Origin: Mesorhizobium sp. YC-39
GTDB taxonomy: Bacteria; Pseudomonadota; Alphaproteobacteria; Rhizobiales; Rhizobiaceae
Direction: 5' to 3'
Length of the DNA: 64,000 nucleotides
Assembly (NCBI RefSeq): GCF_025753795.1
Contig: NZ_JAOWPS010000014.1
Span: forward strand, 21,945 to 85,944
Part shown: positions 17,196 through 25,486 of the stretch, one piece after another
How the letters are laid out: each line of letters begins with the position of its first letter
Position numbering within the stretch: the first letter of the stretch is position 1
Position numbers and translations under genes: made by a program
Notes under the pieces: generated by a model
Database searches by the model: none
Told to the model about the DNA's origin: nothing
Seen by the model: only the letters and a program-made list of their open reading frames with translations

Positions 17196-18356
17196 ATGGT
17201 ATTGCGGATGGAGTCACCGGCTCCTTCGATCAAAGTGGAGAGCTGGCTGCGTGGTGAGCCCCTTGCGAACTTCCAGTCCGGCAAAGTGTATGTCGTCGAA
17301 TTTTGGGCTACTTGGTGCGGACTATGTTCGACGGAGATGCTCCAACTGATGCTGTTCCAGGAAATATACAAGGATAGCGGACTTGAGGTCGTCGGGATAG
17401 CGGCGGATGAAGACGCTCCAACGGAAGTTGAGGCCCGAACCAAGTTGGAAGCGTGGTTGACCGAAAAGTGCTCGAATCTGAACTATCGGATCGGGTTCGA
17501 CTTCACAGGCGAAATGAACAAGCTTTGGAGGGAACCCAGCTTTTCCGTCGGGATTCCGACCTCGTTCGTGGTCGACCGTGACGGCCGCGTCGCCTTTATC
17601 GGTCATCCAAGCCAACTCGATGAGGTTTTGCCGGAAGTGCTGAACGGCAGTTGGCGCGCCAGCGATAAAGCGAAAGCCGCCGATATGGAGCGGATCGCCA
17701 CAAGCGAACCCATGGCGCGCGAGCAAGCGTTGAAAAAGCCTATCGATGACAGATTCTGGTCGGCGGTGAAGTTGGAAGATTGGAGGACGGCGCTCTGGGC
17801 AATCGAAGAGGGCATCGCCCTGATGCCGGACGACATCAATTTCCGCCTGGCTCACGCGCATCTGTTGCTTCACAAAATACAAGACATGTGGACCGGCTTG
17901 CCCGTGATGCGCCAATTGGTTCGCGACGCGATCGACAAAAACTCCGAGGATTGGATGGTTTCGGCGCTGGACCAACTTTTCCATCCGGCCAATGATCATT
18001 CGCGCCTTCCCCCTGCTGAACGCTTCGCGATGGGCAAGGAGCTGTCCGAACACATCCTGGCACTGAATCCCCCGCAAGGCGACAGCCCCAAGTTCCGGTC
18101 CTATCCGGCGGTCGCCCGGTACTATCACGAGAACGGCAACAACGATTGCGCGATCGAGTTGGTCGAACTGGCACTGACGTCGCTGGACGGTCCGGAGCCT
18201 ATCCCGGACGAACTGAAAGAGCATCTTTTGCCGGATTTGCTGCAGGCCCTGGCCGACTACAGGGGTGGGAAGGTTTGTTACGGCGCTCTCTGTGCGGCTC
18301 CGCAAAAAAAGTTTCCCGGAGATGCCAAAGCGCGGCCGGGCGAGAAGAATACTTAA
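17196..18356 (+). CDS. thioredoxin-like (TlpA/redoxin) protein with long C-terminal domain
   Basis: A 386-aa protein. Residues 1 to about 150 form a thioredoxin fold with the redox pair Cys41 and Cys44 in ATWCGLCSTEM, and the cis-proline loop GIPTSFVVDRDG. The remaining 230 residues are helical and look like tetratricopeptide-type repeats (for example WRTALWAIEEGIALMPDDIN and AIELVELALTSL). No signal peptide is visible, so it should be cytoplasmic. The ATG at 17196 follows GGAGA; a GTG at 17172 would add eight residues. The gene stands behind its own NifA site and a perfect sigma-54 promoter, so it should be made with nitrogenase. It may protect or assemble metallo-enzymes under symbiotic conditions; this is inference. 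An extra Cys pair lies near the C-terminus (VCYGALCAAP). Confidence 0.85.
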   Translation: MVLRMESPAPSIKVESWLRGEPLANFQSGKVYVVEFWATWCGLCSTEMLQLMLFQEIYKDSGLEVVGIAADEDAPTEVEARTKLEAWLTEKCSNLNYRIGFDFTGEMNKLWREPSFSVGIPTSFVVDRDGRVAFIGHPSQLDEVLPEVLNGSWRASDKAKAADMERIATSEPMAREQALKKPIDDRFWSAVKLEDWRTALWAIEEGIALMPDDINFRLAHAHLLLHKIQDMWTGLPVMRQLVRDAIDKNSEDWMVSALDQLFHPANDHSRLPPAERFAMGKELSEHILALNPPQGDSPKFRSYPAVARYYHENGNNDCAIELVELALTSLDGPEPIPDELKEHLLPDLLQALADYRGGKVCYGALCAAPQKKFPGDAKARPGEKNT

Positions 18357-18524
18357 ATAGGGGGATGGTCGGAATGTTTAGTGGCCAATTCCTCCATTTC
18401 CCTGGCGTGGCCGCAAGCAGGCCCCGTGCAGCACAGGATGGATTGTTTGCAACAGGGTCAAGGCTTGAATCTTGCGGTGACCTGTGGCCGCATCACGGTG
18501 GAAGGGATGCTCGACGCGGATCCG

Positions 18525-18625
18525 CGTGGAAGGCCTTGCAGTCGAAGACACGACCAAGCTCGGCCACCGAGGCATCAATTGCCTGGAACTGGCCGCCCCG
18601 AGCCGGGCGTCGGCTGCGCAAGTGT
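18525..18625 (+). pseudogene. nifH relic
   Basis: Reading VEDTTKLGHRGINC and then, after a frameshift, PEPGVGCA, this short stretch matches the middle of NifH (LQDVLKIGYKGIKC, PEPGVGCAGRG) at both protein and nucleotide level. Compare 6280-6370 in the intact nifH. Everything on either side has diverged or been deleted. With the adjacent damaged DUF269 copy it shows that nif sequences were once duplicated here. Confidence 0.7.
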
Positions 18626-18697
18626 GCCCGAGGCAGCCGTCTTCGAAAAAAGAAAGAGTTCTTCGCGGAAGAGGACAGAAATTGAGGAGAATATGAA

Positions 18698-19135
18698 ATG
18701 TCTGATGCTGCGAGTAGCCCCGCTGTCGACGAGGATGAGGCTGTGCTTGCCACTCCGTTCGTCAAATGCCTCGTGCGCCTGACCCGTGCCAAGGGATCCT
18801 ACGGCTCATGGGAAGGTAGATCGGACGCCACGCTGCTGGCCGACTTCATCGTCACCAGAAAAAGCGCCCTGCGATCCATGGCATGGGCTATCCCGATCCG
18901 GACGTGCTGTGGAGGCTCGATACCTTTTACACCGCCGTCGAGCTTGCGATCGCGGAGCGTTTGCGCCCGGTGACATCGCTAATCGTGGAGATGAAAACCA
19001 TGAGGGCTTCGGGCGCGTGCTATTCAGGGGCGGGCGGTTGGTCGTTCTGCCAAAACGTCCACAGGTTCGGCTTCGAGACGTTCCTAGAACTGGGGCCGGT
19101 ACAAAACCAGTCGACGATGCGACTGCATTGAATCC
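18698..19135 (+). pseudogene. second DUF269 gene, frameshifted
   Basis: This is a degraded copy of the gene at 13665-14141. It starts MSDAASSPAVDEDEAVLATP and keeps FVKCLVRLTRAKGSYGSWEG, then loses frame near 18850-18870; the rest continues in other frames as YPDPDVLWRLDTFYTAVELA and VHRFGFETFLELG. The leader (GAGGAGAATATGAA) and the tail (GTGATGAAACCGATTTTC) also match the leader and tail of the intact gene, so the copy spans the whole unit. It leads directly into DUF683, which suggests that this broken copy is the one originally linked to DUF683 and fdxB. Confidence 0.88.
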
Positions 19136-19185
19136 CATCCCGACGTGGTGCGGGTGTGATGAAACCGATTTTCGAGGAAAGATCA

Positions 19186-19389
19186 ATGTCAGACCTTGAG
19201 GCGTTGCAGAAGAAAGTTCGCAAGCTGCAGTCGCGTGCGGGCACCGCGAAGATGGAATTGCACGACCTTGCCGAGGACCTCCCGGTCAACTGGACTGAGA
19301 TCAAGGCAGTTGCTGACAAAACGTTCGCCGTGTTTGCCGAGTGGGACGCAGCCAAGAAGGACCTCGCTGCACTGGAGAATGCGCGATGA
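19186..19389 (+). CDS. DUF683 / CCE_0567-type small nif protein
   Basis: A 67-aa helical protein: MSDLEALQKKVRKLQSRAGT followed by MELHDLAEDLP. The family (DUF683, Rop-like helical hairpin, reported as a metalloprotein in cyanobacteria) is encoded between the NifX-associated gene and ferredoxin genes in many nif clusters; its role is unsettled. GAGGAA precedes the ATG at 19186; an upstream in-frame ATG at 19156 lies in sequence homologous to the non-coding tail of the first DUF269 gene, so it is rejected. Its stop overlaps the fdxB start (ATGA). Confidence 0.9.
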   Translation: MSDLEALQKKVRKLQSRAGTAKMELHDLAEDLPVNWTEIKAVADKTFAVFAEWDAAKKDLAALENAR

Positions 19390-19706
19390 GCAGCGCTTTC
19401 GTCACCCGCGATGGCTCCAAATGGATGCCGGAGTATCTCACCGCTATCGATGGCACGACCTGCATCGGCTGCGGCCGCTGCTTCAAGGTCTGCTCGCGCG
19501 AGGCCATGCACCTCTACGGCGTCGACGACGCGGGTGAAGTCCTCGGCGCCTGTGACGGCGAGGACGACGACGACTTCGACGGCGAGCTCAATCGCATGAT
19601 CATGGTCGTCGACCATCCAGGTCGCTGCGTCGGCTGCGGAGCTTGCGCCCGCGTCTGCCCCAAGAACTGCCAGACGCATGTCGCGGCCGACAAGGTCGCT
19701 GCATGA
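19386..19706 (+). CDS. fdxB: ferredoxin III, nif-specific (FdxB type)
   Basis: A 106-aa ferredoxin with two four-cysteine motifs, CIGCGRCFKVC at about residues 26-36 and CVGCGACARVC at about 80-90, for two [4Fe-4S] clusters. An acidic insert (DGEDDDDFDGEL) separates them, as in nif-type ferredoxin III. It probably donates electrons to nitrogenase or to cofactor assembly. The ATG overlaps the DUF683 stop by four bases, so the two are translationally coupled. Confidence 0.95.
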   Translation: MSSAFVTRDGSKWMPEYLTAIDGTTCIGCGRCFKVCSREAMHLYGVDDAGEVLGACDGEDDDDFDGELNRMIMVVDHPGRCVGCGACARVCPKNCQTHVAADKVAA

Positions 19707-19733
19707 TGTGGCGCACAAACCAGGAGAACGGCG

Positions 19734-20057
19734 TTGCCCCTTAGAATCTTTTATCGCGTCCTGTGGCTGGTCCTGTGCAGCAACGCTCTGACTGTCTACT
19801 TCGCTTCTCATTCCATCCGCGCAGTCGTGGTCACGACGCTGGCTTGTTGGCTGCTCCTCCAAATAGCCTACTTCGCAAGCGTGCTCTTTCTGATCTGGCG
19901 GTCTGGCTGCGCTAGCAGGGCTGGCCAAATGGCTGAGCATGTCGGCAGTTGCAAGGAAGGTGGATACCAGCCGCCGAACCATAATGAGGTGACGAACGAA
20001 TCTGCAGACTTACGCCAGCTCGATCAAATGCTAGCCATATCGCTGCTGATTCCTTGA
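19734..20057 (+). CDS. ExoX/SyrA-like exopolysaccharide repressor family protein
   Basis: A 107-aa protein starting with TTG behind AGGAGAAC, 27 bp after fdxB. The first 60 residues form two membrane-spanning helices (VLWLVLCSNALTVYF and then TLACWLLLQIAYFASVLFLI) followed by WRSG, the layout of the SyrA/ExoX family of small inner-membrane proteins that reduce or alter exopolysaccharide production in rhizobia. The C-terminal half is hydrophilic. Its place just after fdxB suggests expression with the nif genes, which would link polysaccharide control to nitrogen fixation. The family call is from motif pattern and topology. Confidence 0.7.
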   Translation: MPLRIFYRVLWLVLCSNALTVYFASHSIRAVVVTTLACWLLLQIAYFASVLFLIWRSGCASRAGQMAEHVGSCKEGGYQPPNHNEVTNESADLRQLDQMLAISLLIP

Positions 20058-20397
20058 GCGCCATGACAAGGTCTGTACTGAGGATACTTTGGATGACCCA
20101 TGAATACTGAGCGGATCTTGCAAGGAATACGGGGCTTGATACGTCGAGGGCGGCCACAATTCGGTCATTCTATTTAATTCAGGAAATGCAGCCGTTCGGT
20201 GCCATAGGCATAGTAGCTTGTCGCAGCACGCAGCCATGCGGGTGCTTGGTCTCGATGACGAAATGGGGCGCTGGAACTCTAATGATGGGCCTCTTCTGGA
20301 ACGTCGGAGGATGGCAGCTAAACCTCAAATCAATCATGCCTTTTAGAATGACCCGTGGAAGCTAATGTCAGCTCAATCACGTGTTGCCGGAGAGAAC
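20058..20397. other. intergenic region upstream of acdS
   Basis: No gene is seen. In other mesorhizobia acdS is under NifA/RpoN control, so I looked for TGT-N10-ACA and TGGCACG-N4-TTGC here. I found no match that I would defend, only weak half sites. Confidence 0.5.
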
Positions 20398-21411
20398 ATG
20401 CTGGAAAAATTCGAACGCTATCCGCTCACCTTTGGACCAACGCCCATCGAGAAGCTCGACCGCCTTGGCAAGCATCTAGGGGGAAAGGTGGAAATCTACG
20501 CCAAACGCGAGGACTGCAACTCCGGTCTCGCATTTGGCGGAAACAAGCTGCGCAAGCTCGAATACATCATACCCGAAGCCATCGCGTCAAACGCCGATAC
20601 GCTGGTCTCCATCGGCGGCGTGCAGTCCAACCACACGCGGATGGTCGCCGCGGTCGCCGCCAAGATCGGCATGAAATGTCTCCTGGTTCAGGAAAGCTGG
20701 GTGCCACATGACGATGCCGTCTACGACCGGGTCGGCAACATTCTCTTGAGCCGCATCATGGGGGCAGAGGTGCGCCTGGTCGACGAGGGCTTTGACATCG
20801 GCATCCGCCGCAGTTGGGAAAAAGCGCTCTATGAGGTCAAGGCAAGGGGCGGCACACCCTATGCGATACCAGCCGGGGCGTCTGTTCACGAAAAGGGCGG
20901 CCTCGGCTATGTGGGGTTTGCGCAGGAGGTGCGCGCTCAGGAGAAACAGCTTGGGTTTGCCTTCGACTACATCATCGTTTGCACGGTCACAGGGTCAACG
21001 CATGCCGGCATGCTTGTCGGGTTCGCCGAGGACGGTCGACAGAGCAACGTGATCGGCATCGATGCCTCTGCCACCCCCGCCCAAACCAAGGCGCAGGTGC
21101 TAAACATTGCCCAACAAACAGCGAAGCTCGTCGATCTCGAAACGGAAATTGTCGAAGACGACGTGGTGCTATTCGAGGAGTATGCGTACCCGTGTTATGG
21201 CGTTCCGTCCGAGGAAACCAAGGATGCCATCCGTCTGTGCGCGCGGCTCGAGGGCATAATTACTGATCCCGTCTATGAGGGCAAATCGATGCAAGCGATG
21301 ATCGACCTCGTCCAGAAAGGCTTCTTTCCAGGGGGGTCGAGGATCCTTTACGCACATCTTGGCGGCGCGCCGGCGATCAACGGCTACAGCTATACCTTCC
21401 GCAACGGCTGA
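20398..21411 (+). CDS. acdS: 1-aminocyclopropane-1-carboxylate deaminase AcdS
   Basis: AcdS is a PLP enzyme that cleaves ACC, the plant ethylene precursor, to 2-oxobutyrate and ammonia; in rhizobia this lowers ethylene and aids nodulation. The 337-aa protein starts MLEKFERYPLTFGPTPIEKL and has the PLP lysine Lys50 in FGGNKLRKLE, Ser77 in GGVQSNHTR, and the active-site regions VYEGKSMQAM and HLGGAPA near the C-terminus. These residues distinguish true ACC deaminases from D-cysteine desulfhydrase relatives. The ATG at 20398 has GGAG upstream; an earlier in-frame ATG at 20365 adds 11 residues. Confidence 0.96.
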   Translation: MLEKFERYPLTFGPTPIEKLDRLGKHLGGKVEIYAKREDCNSGLAFGGNKLRKLEYIIPEAIASNADTLVSIGGVQSNHTRMVAAVAAKIGMKCLLVQESWVPHDDAVYDRVGNILLSRIMGAEVRLVDEGFDIGIRRSWEKALYEVKARGGTPYAIPAGASVHEKGGLGYVGFAQEVRAQEKQLGFAFDYIIVCTVTGSTHAGMLVGFAEDGRQSNVIGIDASATPAQTKAQVLNIAQQTAKLVDLETEIVEDDVVLFEEYAYPCYGVPSEETKDAIRLCARLEGIITDPVYEGKSMQAMIDLVQKGFFPGGSRILYAHLGGAPAINGYSYTFRNG

Positions 21412-21722
21412 CGCTCGACAGATTGCGATTGCGCAGTCCTGCCCGTGCCGTCGATGCGCCCAAAGGTCGTTCGGCGGCCAACCGGAAAACCGAGGGAGGA
21501 GGCGGTCGATTGCCGCCCAACGCGAAGTTGATAGAGTTCATTCGGAAGGTTCTATTCGACCAAGATTCTCTAAGGAAGTCAGAAAATCGCTGTCAGTTTT
21601 ATTATGAAAATAGTATAATCTTTCGTAGACGGATATCGGGAGAGTTATAATTTTGGGCTGGGTTTCGGTGATTATTCTGGAGTGGCCAATTAAAGAGCCC
21701 CAGAAAAGTGGAGTCATATCCT
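21412..21722. other. intergenic region after acdS
   Basis: No gene is supported between acdS and the radical SAM relic. The second half is notably AT-rich compared with acdS. No convincing promoter or terminator hairpin was identified. Confidence 0.45.
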
Positions 21723-22500
21723 GTGATTTTAAAGGAATTGGGTTCTGCCATCCCCGGCGGCACGGTTTTGGAAATAACGAGGACGACAGGTTGCATCGTC
21801 GGATGTTCATATTGTCCGCAGGACAAGTTCGCCCCGCCGGCAAAGAGCAGTCTCTCCTCTGAAGCATCTTCGTCTTGAAGATTTCAGGCGATGTCTGGCC
21901 CGCGTACCGACTTCCGTCGACATTAGTTTTGCCGGCTACTCCGAGCCTTGGATCAATCCGGATTGCACCGAAATGGTGGAGCACGCTTACGCCAGAGGCC
22001 ATGGCATCCGGATTTTCACGACGCTTGTAGGCATGAAGAGGCGAGATCTGCAACGCTTGCAAGCGCTTCGCTCGAGGGTATTCGTGGTCCATGTTCTCGA
22101 TGATGGCACACACATGAATAGCCGCCTCGTAGGAGACAAGCATCTCGATTTGGTTCGTCAACTGGTCGACGCAGACATTGCCGCGATTCGGTTCGTAGTC
22201 TTGGGCGAGGTCCATCCCGATATCATCGAGTTAATCCCCGCCGAAGCGCTCATTCGCGTGCGACCTCTGAGTAGCAGGGGTGGAAGCGTCGATCCTAACA
22301 TCATCGAACCACGGCAGCCAGTCGCGTGACGTCACCGTTTGGGAGAAGCACATTGCGATACTGCTGTTCCTCAACGCATGTCAGCGCGCCGGCGCGCTCT
22401 GCTGCATGGATTTTGAACGGCGCCACGTATTGGGCAATCTTCTGCGTGACGAATGCGAAGATATCTTCGAAGGATCCGTTTTTTGCGATTCGTCACCGCG
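21723..22500 (+). pseudogene. radical SAM/SPASM protein gene, frameshifted and truncated
   Basis: From a GTG at 21723 with GGAG upstream the frame reads PGGTVLEITRTTGCIVGC and then SYCPQDKF, containing the CxxxCxxC cluster motif of radical SAM enzymes. The frame is lost in a C-run at 21832-21835; removing one C rejoins it to RRQRAVSPLKHLRLEDF and a good barrel segment (PTSVDISFAGYSEPWINPDC, FVVHVLDDGTHMNSR) that ends at 22329. About 22385-22490 in another frame gives ALCCMDFERRHVLGNLLRDE, the SPASM domain cysteine motif. At least two further lesions and the IS66 junction near 22495 break it. Such enzymes modify peptides, sugars or other small molecules; the substrate cannot be told. Confidence 0.75.
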
Positions 22501-23512
22501 ATCGGAGCTCGCGAACAACCAAGCTTTTCTGCCGAGAGCAAAACCACGCAGCGCGCGTTCGGCCGCGTTGTTGGTCAGGCAAATCCGGCCACCGCCGAGG
22601 AAGGTCGTGAACCCTTCCCAGCGCTTCAGCATATAGTCGATTGGCTCAGCGACCGGAGAGCTGCGCGACAGTCTTGCCCGCTCTGCCCGCATCCAGGCCT
22701 CAAGTTCGGTGGCGAGAAGACGGCTTTCCTGCCGGCGTTCCAGACGTTCGCCTGCGGAAAGCCCGTTGATCTCGCGCACGATATCGAACAAGGCGTCGAT
22801 GCGTTTGACCGCCTCAAGCGCGATCGGCGAGATCGGCGCGGCGTTCTTTCCACGCTTGGCATTCGTGGCGATGTCGGCAAGCAAGAAGAATTTGCGGCGC
22901 GCATGCGCCCAGCACAGCGCCTGGGTCAGCGGGCCGAGGTCACGGTCCATCTTGAACAGCGGATTGTAACCGGCATAGGCATCGGCCTGCAGAATGCCGG
23001 TGAAGCTCCGCAAATGACGCTCGGGATGTTCCTGCCGCCGAGGCATAGTAGAGTGCCGCCGGCGGCGATGTCCCGCCGAACGACCAGTCATCCCTGACGT
23101 AGGTCCAGATGCGCCCAGTATAGGTCTTGCCTTTCGCCAGAATCCGCGCCGCGGCACAGGGCCAACCTGGTCGGCCAGTGTGGAAAGGCTGAGGTCGATG
23201 CCTTCGCGGGCATAGCTCGCTCTGCCGGTTCAGCGGCTGGTGCTGGGCGAACTTCTCGAACAGGATCATCGCCAAAAGGTTCGGCCCGGCAAAGCCGCGC
23301 GGCGTCACATGGAAGGGCGCCGGCGGCTGCGAGATCTTCTCGCATTCGCGGCAAGAGAACTTCTCGCGCACGGTCTGGATCACCTTCCACTGGCGCGGGA
23401 TCACCTCCAGCGTCTCGGTAACATCCTCGCCAAGCTTGGCCAGCCTGCCCGAACCGCAACACGGGCAGTTCGCCGGCGCGGCTATCACCACGCGCTCACG
23501 CGGCAGATGTTC
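22495..23512 (-). pseudogene. IS66-family TnpC transposase, broken
   Basis: The reverse strand encodes IS66 TnpC in pieces: a zinc-binding start (CPCCGSGRLAKLGEDVTETL, EVIPRQWKVIQTVREKFSC), then after frameshifts near 23200 and 23060 the catalytic region (LQADAYAGYNPLF, CWAHARRKFF, NNAAERALRGFALGRKAWLF). The C-terminus runs out at the junction with the radical SAM relic and the N-terminus stops at an IS1380 fragment. No tnpA or tnpB is present. It cannot be autonomous. Confidence 0.88.
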
Positions 23513-23514
23513 GG

Positions 23515-23700
23515 GCCTCGTAGCCGCAGGCGATCGCAAAGATGCGGGCGCGCAGGATGTCGGCCATGGCGTGCCCCCCCGCTGCGGGGTGACGCGGATC
23601 GTGGATCGGAGCCGCAAGCCGGTCGGCCAGCCGCAAAAGCATCCGCCCGACGCCCGCCCTTTTGACCCGAGAAAAGCCCCGAGACGAAGACACGGAAGGC
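23515..23700 (-). pseudogene. IS1380-type transposase fragment
   Basis: The reverse strand reads RLAAPIHDPRHPAAGGHAMA and DILRARIFAIACGYEA, the early conserved block of IS1380-family transposases. It is cut at 23515 by the IS66 remnant and has no catalytic part. Confidence 0.65.
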
Positions 23701-23911
23701 GGTATCGAACCCGCGGATGAGAGTCTGATCAACCGTCGTCTCTGAGCTCCATTGCCGACCCCGTGCAGTTCCAGCAATCCGACTGCTTTGCACACTCGCG
23801 CCAACCAGTTGTTCCCTCTCGCCTTCAGCCTTGACAGGGAACACGAGAGACTAGCTGTTTGATCCCGCACTTTAATGGCGCGATGTTTTCTTCCGAATGG
23901 AAGGATGCGCT

Positions 23912-23979
23912 ATGCGACAGGTTCTACACGGCCGCGCCACGACGACAGAGGCAATCCGTCGAGCAATGCAGAATAGTCA
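23912..23979 (+). pseudogene. N-terminal fragment of an IS481-type transposase
   Basis: MRQVLHGRATTTEAIRRAMQ is the usual N-terminus of a rhizobial IS481-family transposase. Only about 22 residues remain before unrelated sequence. A longer copy lies at 26719-29298. Confidence 0.6.
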
Positions 23980-24232
23980 TTTCTGGACGGCGCCCGCTGA
24001 TCAAGGATTTGTTTTCAGCGATGGGATGGTCGCGGGTGCGGTCATGTCTCCGGCCTGTTGCTGCGGTCTTGTGACCGCTGGCCCTGATGGTATCCGCTGA
24101 TCCTTTGGCCTGATCAAGAGAGCGAGCTCGAAGCTCCGACTATGCTGCAGGCTTTCAGGATTTGTCCTCGTCTGTTCCCATCACGTCATTGTCACCCTCG
24201 ATTCCGGCTCACGGCCTCAGCCGATGCTGCTG

Positions 24233-25273
24233 TTACGCCGGCGTGCCGGCATAATGTGTTGCGTCGCGCATGACTGCGAAGGCGATACGGGCGAGTTTGT
24301 TTGCGGTCGCCACGGCGACAAGCTTGAATGGCTTGGTTTCCATCAGGCGATCCGCCCAGTTTCTCAACGCATCGCCGGAACGCTTGCGATGGAACAGAAC
24401 GGCTTGAGCGCCGACCACGAGCAGCTTGCGCAAATATCGATTCCCCATCTTGGAGACGCGTCCCAGCCGTGCCTTTCCGCCGGAGGAGTTCTGCCGTGGC
24501 GTGAGCCCTAAAAAGGCAGCTAACTCGCGTGGACCTGAGAAGGCGGAGATATCCTGGACGCTCACCGCAAGCGCGGAGGCAGTAACGGGGCCGATGCCCG
24601 GAACGGTCATCAGACGGCGTGCCGTTTCATCAGCTTTGGCGAAGGCGATAATTGCCTGATCGCTCTGCCTGATCTCATCATCGAGCTCGGCCAATTGGCG
24701 CACCAAAGGCAACAGTGCGGAACGCACAGCTGCCGGGATCATGTCGTTACCCTCGATGATGAGGGTAGCCAAGGCGCGTGCGTTGTTCGGTCCCTGGGCG
24801 GCGATGATCCCGATTTCGGCCAGATGGCTGCGAAGGGCATTGAGCAGTTGGGTGCGTTGGGCCACCAGAAGGTCGCGCACCTTGTGATGCATGAGCGCCG
24901 CCTGGTTCCCGACCGATCGCACCGGCACAAAACGCATCGACGGGCGCGTCACCGCCTCGCAGATGGCTGCTGCATCAGCGGCATCGTTCTTCTGGCGACG
25001 CACGTAAGCCTTCACATAGGCTGGCGGCATCAGCCGCACGTCATGGCCGAACTTCATGAGTTCGCGAGCCCAGTGATGGGCCGAGCCACACGCTTCCAAG
25101 CCAATGAGGCAGCATGGCAAAGATTCAAAGAATGCCAGAACATCCTTCCGCCGCAGCGCTCGGGTCGTGACGACGCGGCCTGCAGCATCGATCGCGTGAA
25201 CCTGGAAGACATGCTTGGCTAGATCGAGGCCAATAGTAGCAACAGCGCTGAGATCGGTGGTAATATTGCCCAT
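24233..25273 (-). CDS. IS110-family transposase, complete
   Basis: A 346-aa DEDD transposase. The N-terminal RuvC-like domain has TIGLDLAKHVFQVHAID and a conserved QKNDAADAAAICEA segment; the C-terminal transposase_20 region has MTVPGIGPVTASALA and LGLTPRQNSSGGK. AAAGGAG precedes the ATG at 25273. IS110 elements lack long terminal inverted repeats and are guided by a structured non-coding (bridge) RNA from the element's non-coding end; that RNA was not resolved here. Confidence 0.93.
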   Translation of the reverse strand: MGNITTDLSAVATIGLDLAKHVFQVHAIDAAGRVVTTRALRRKDVLAFFESLPCCLIGLEACGSAHHWARELMKFGHDVRLMPPAYVKAYVRRQKNDAADAAAICEAVTRPSMRFVPVRSVGNQAALMHHKVRDLLVAQRTQLLNALRSHLAEIGIIAAQGPNNARALATLIIEGNDMIPAAVRSALLPLVRQLAELDDEIRQSDQAIIAFAKADETARRLMTVPGIGPVTASALAVSVQDISAFSGPRELAAFLGLTPRQNSSGGKARLGRVSKMGNRYLRKLLVVGAQAVLFHRKRSGDALRNWADRLMETKPFKLVAVATANKLARIAFAVMRDATHYAGTPA

Positions 25274-25486
25274 GGACGGTGCTCCTTTCAGATGAGTGCT
25301 CGACAGCAGCCATCTTGGCACGGCCTCTCACGAGGATGATGCCGTTGCGGGCGCCGTCCACATGGGGTAATCGCGGGAGCGACGTGCCCTGGAGCCGATC
25401 ATAGCGTTGGAGGGTGGCTGTTCCCCGATAAGATGGAAAACGGGCTCACGACTGGATGCCGGGCCCAGCAGCAACGGAGAACAGCC

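Noticed and set aside
20100..20300. Weak -24/-12-like half sites upstream of acdS
   Set aside because: Only one half of the GG/GC pair fits each time, so no promoter was called.
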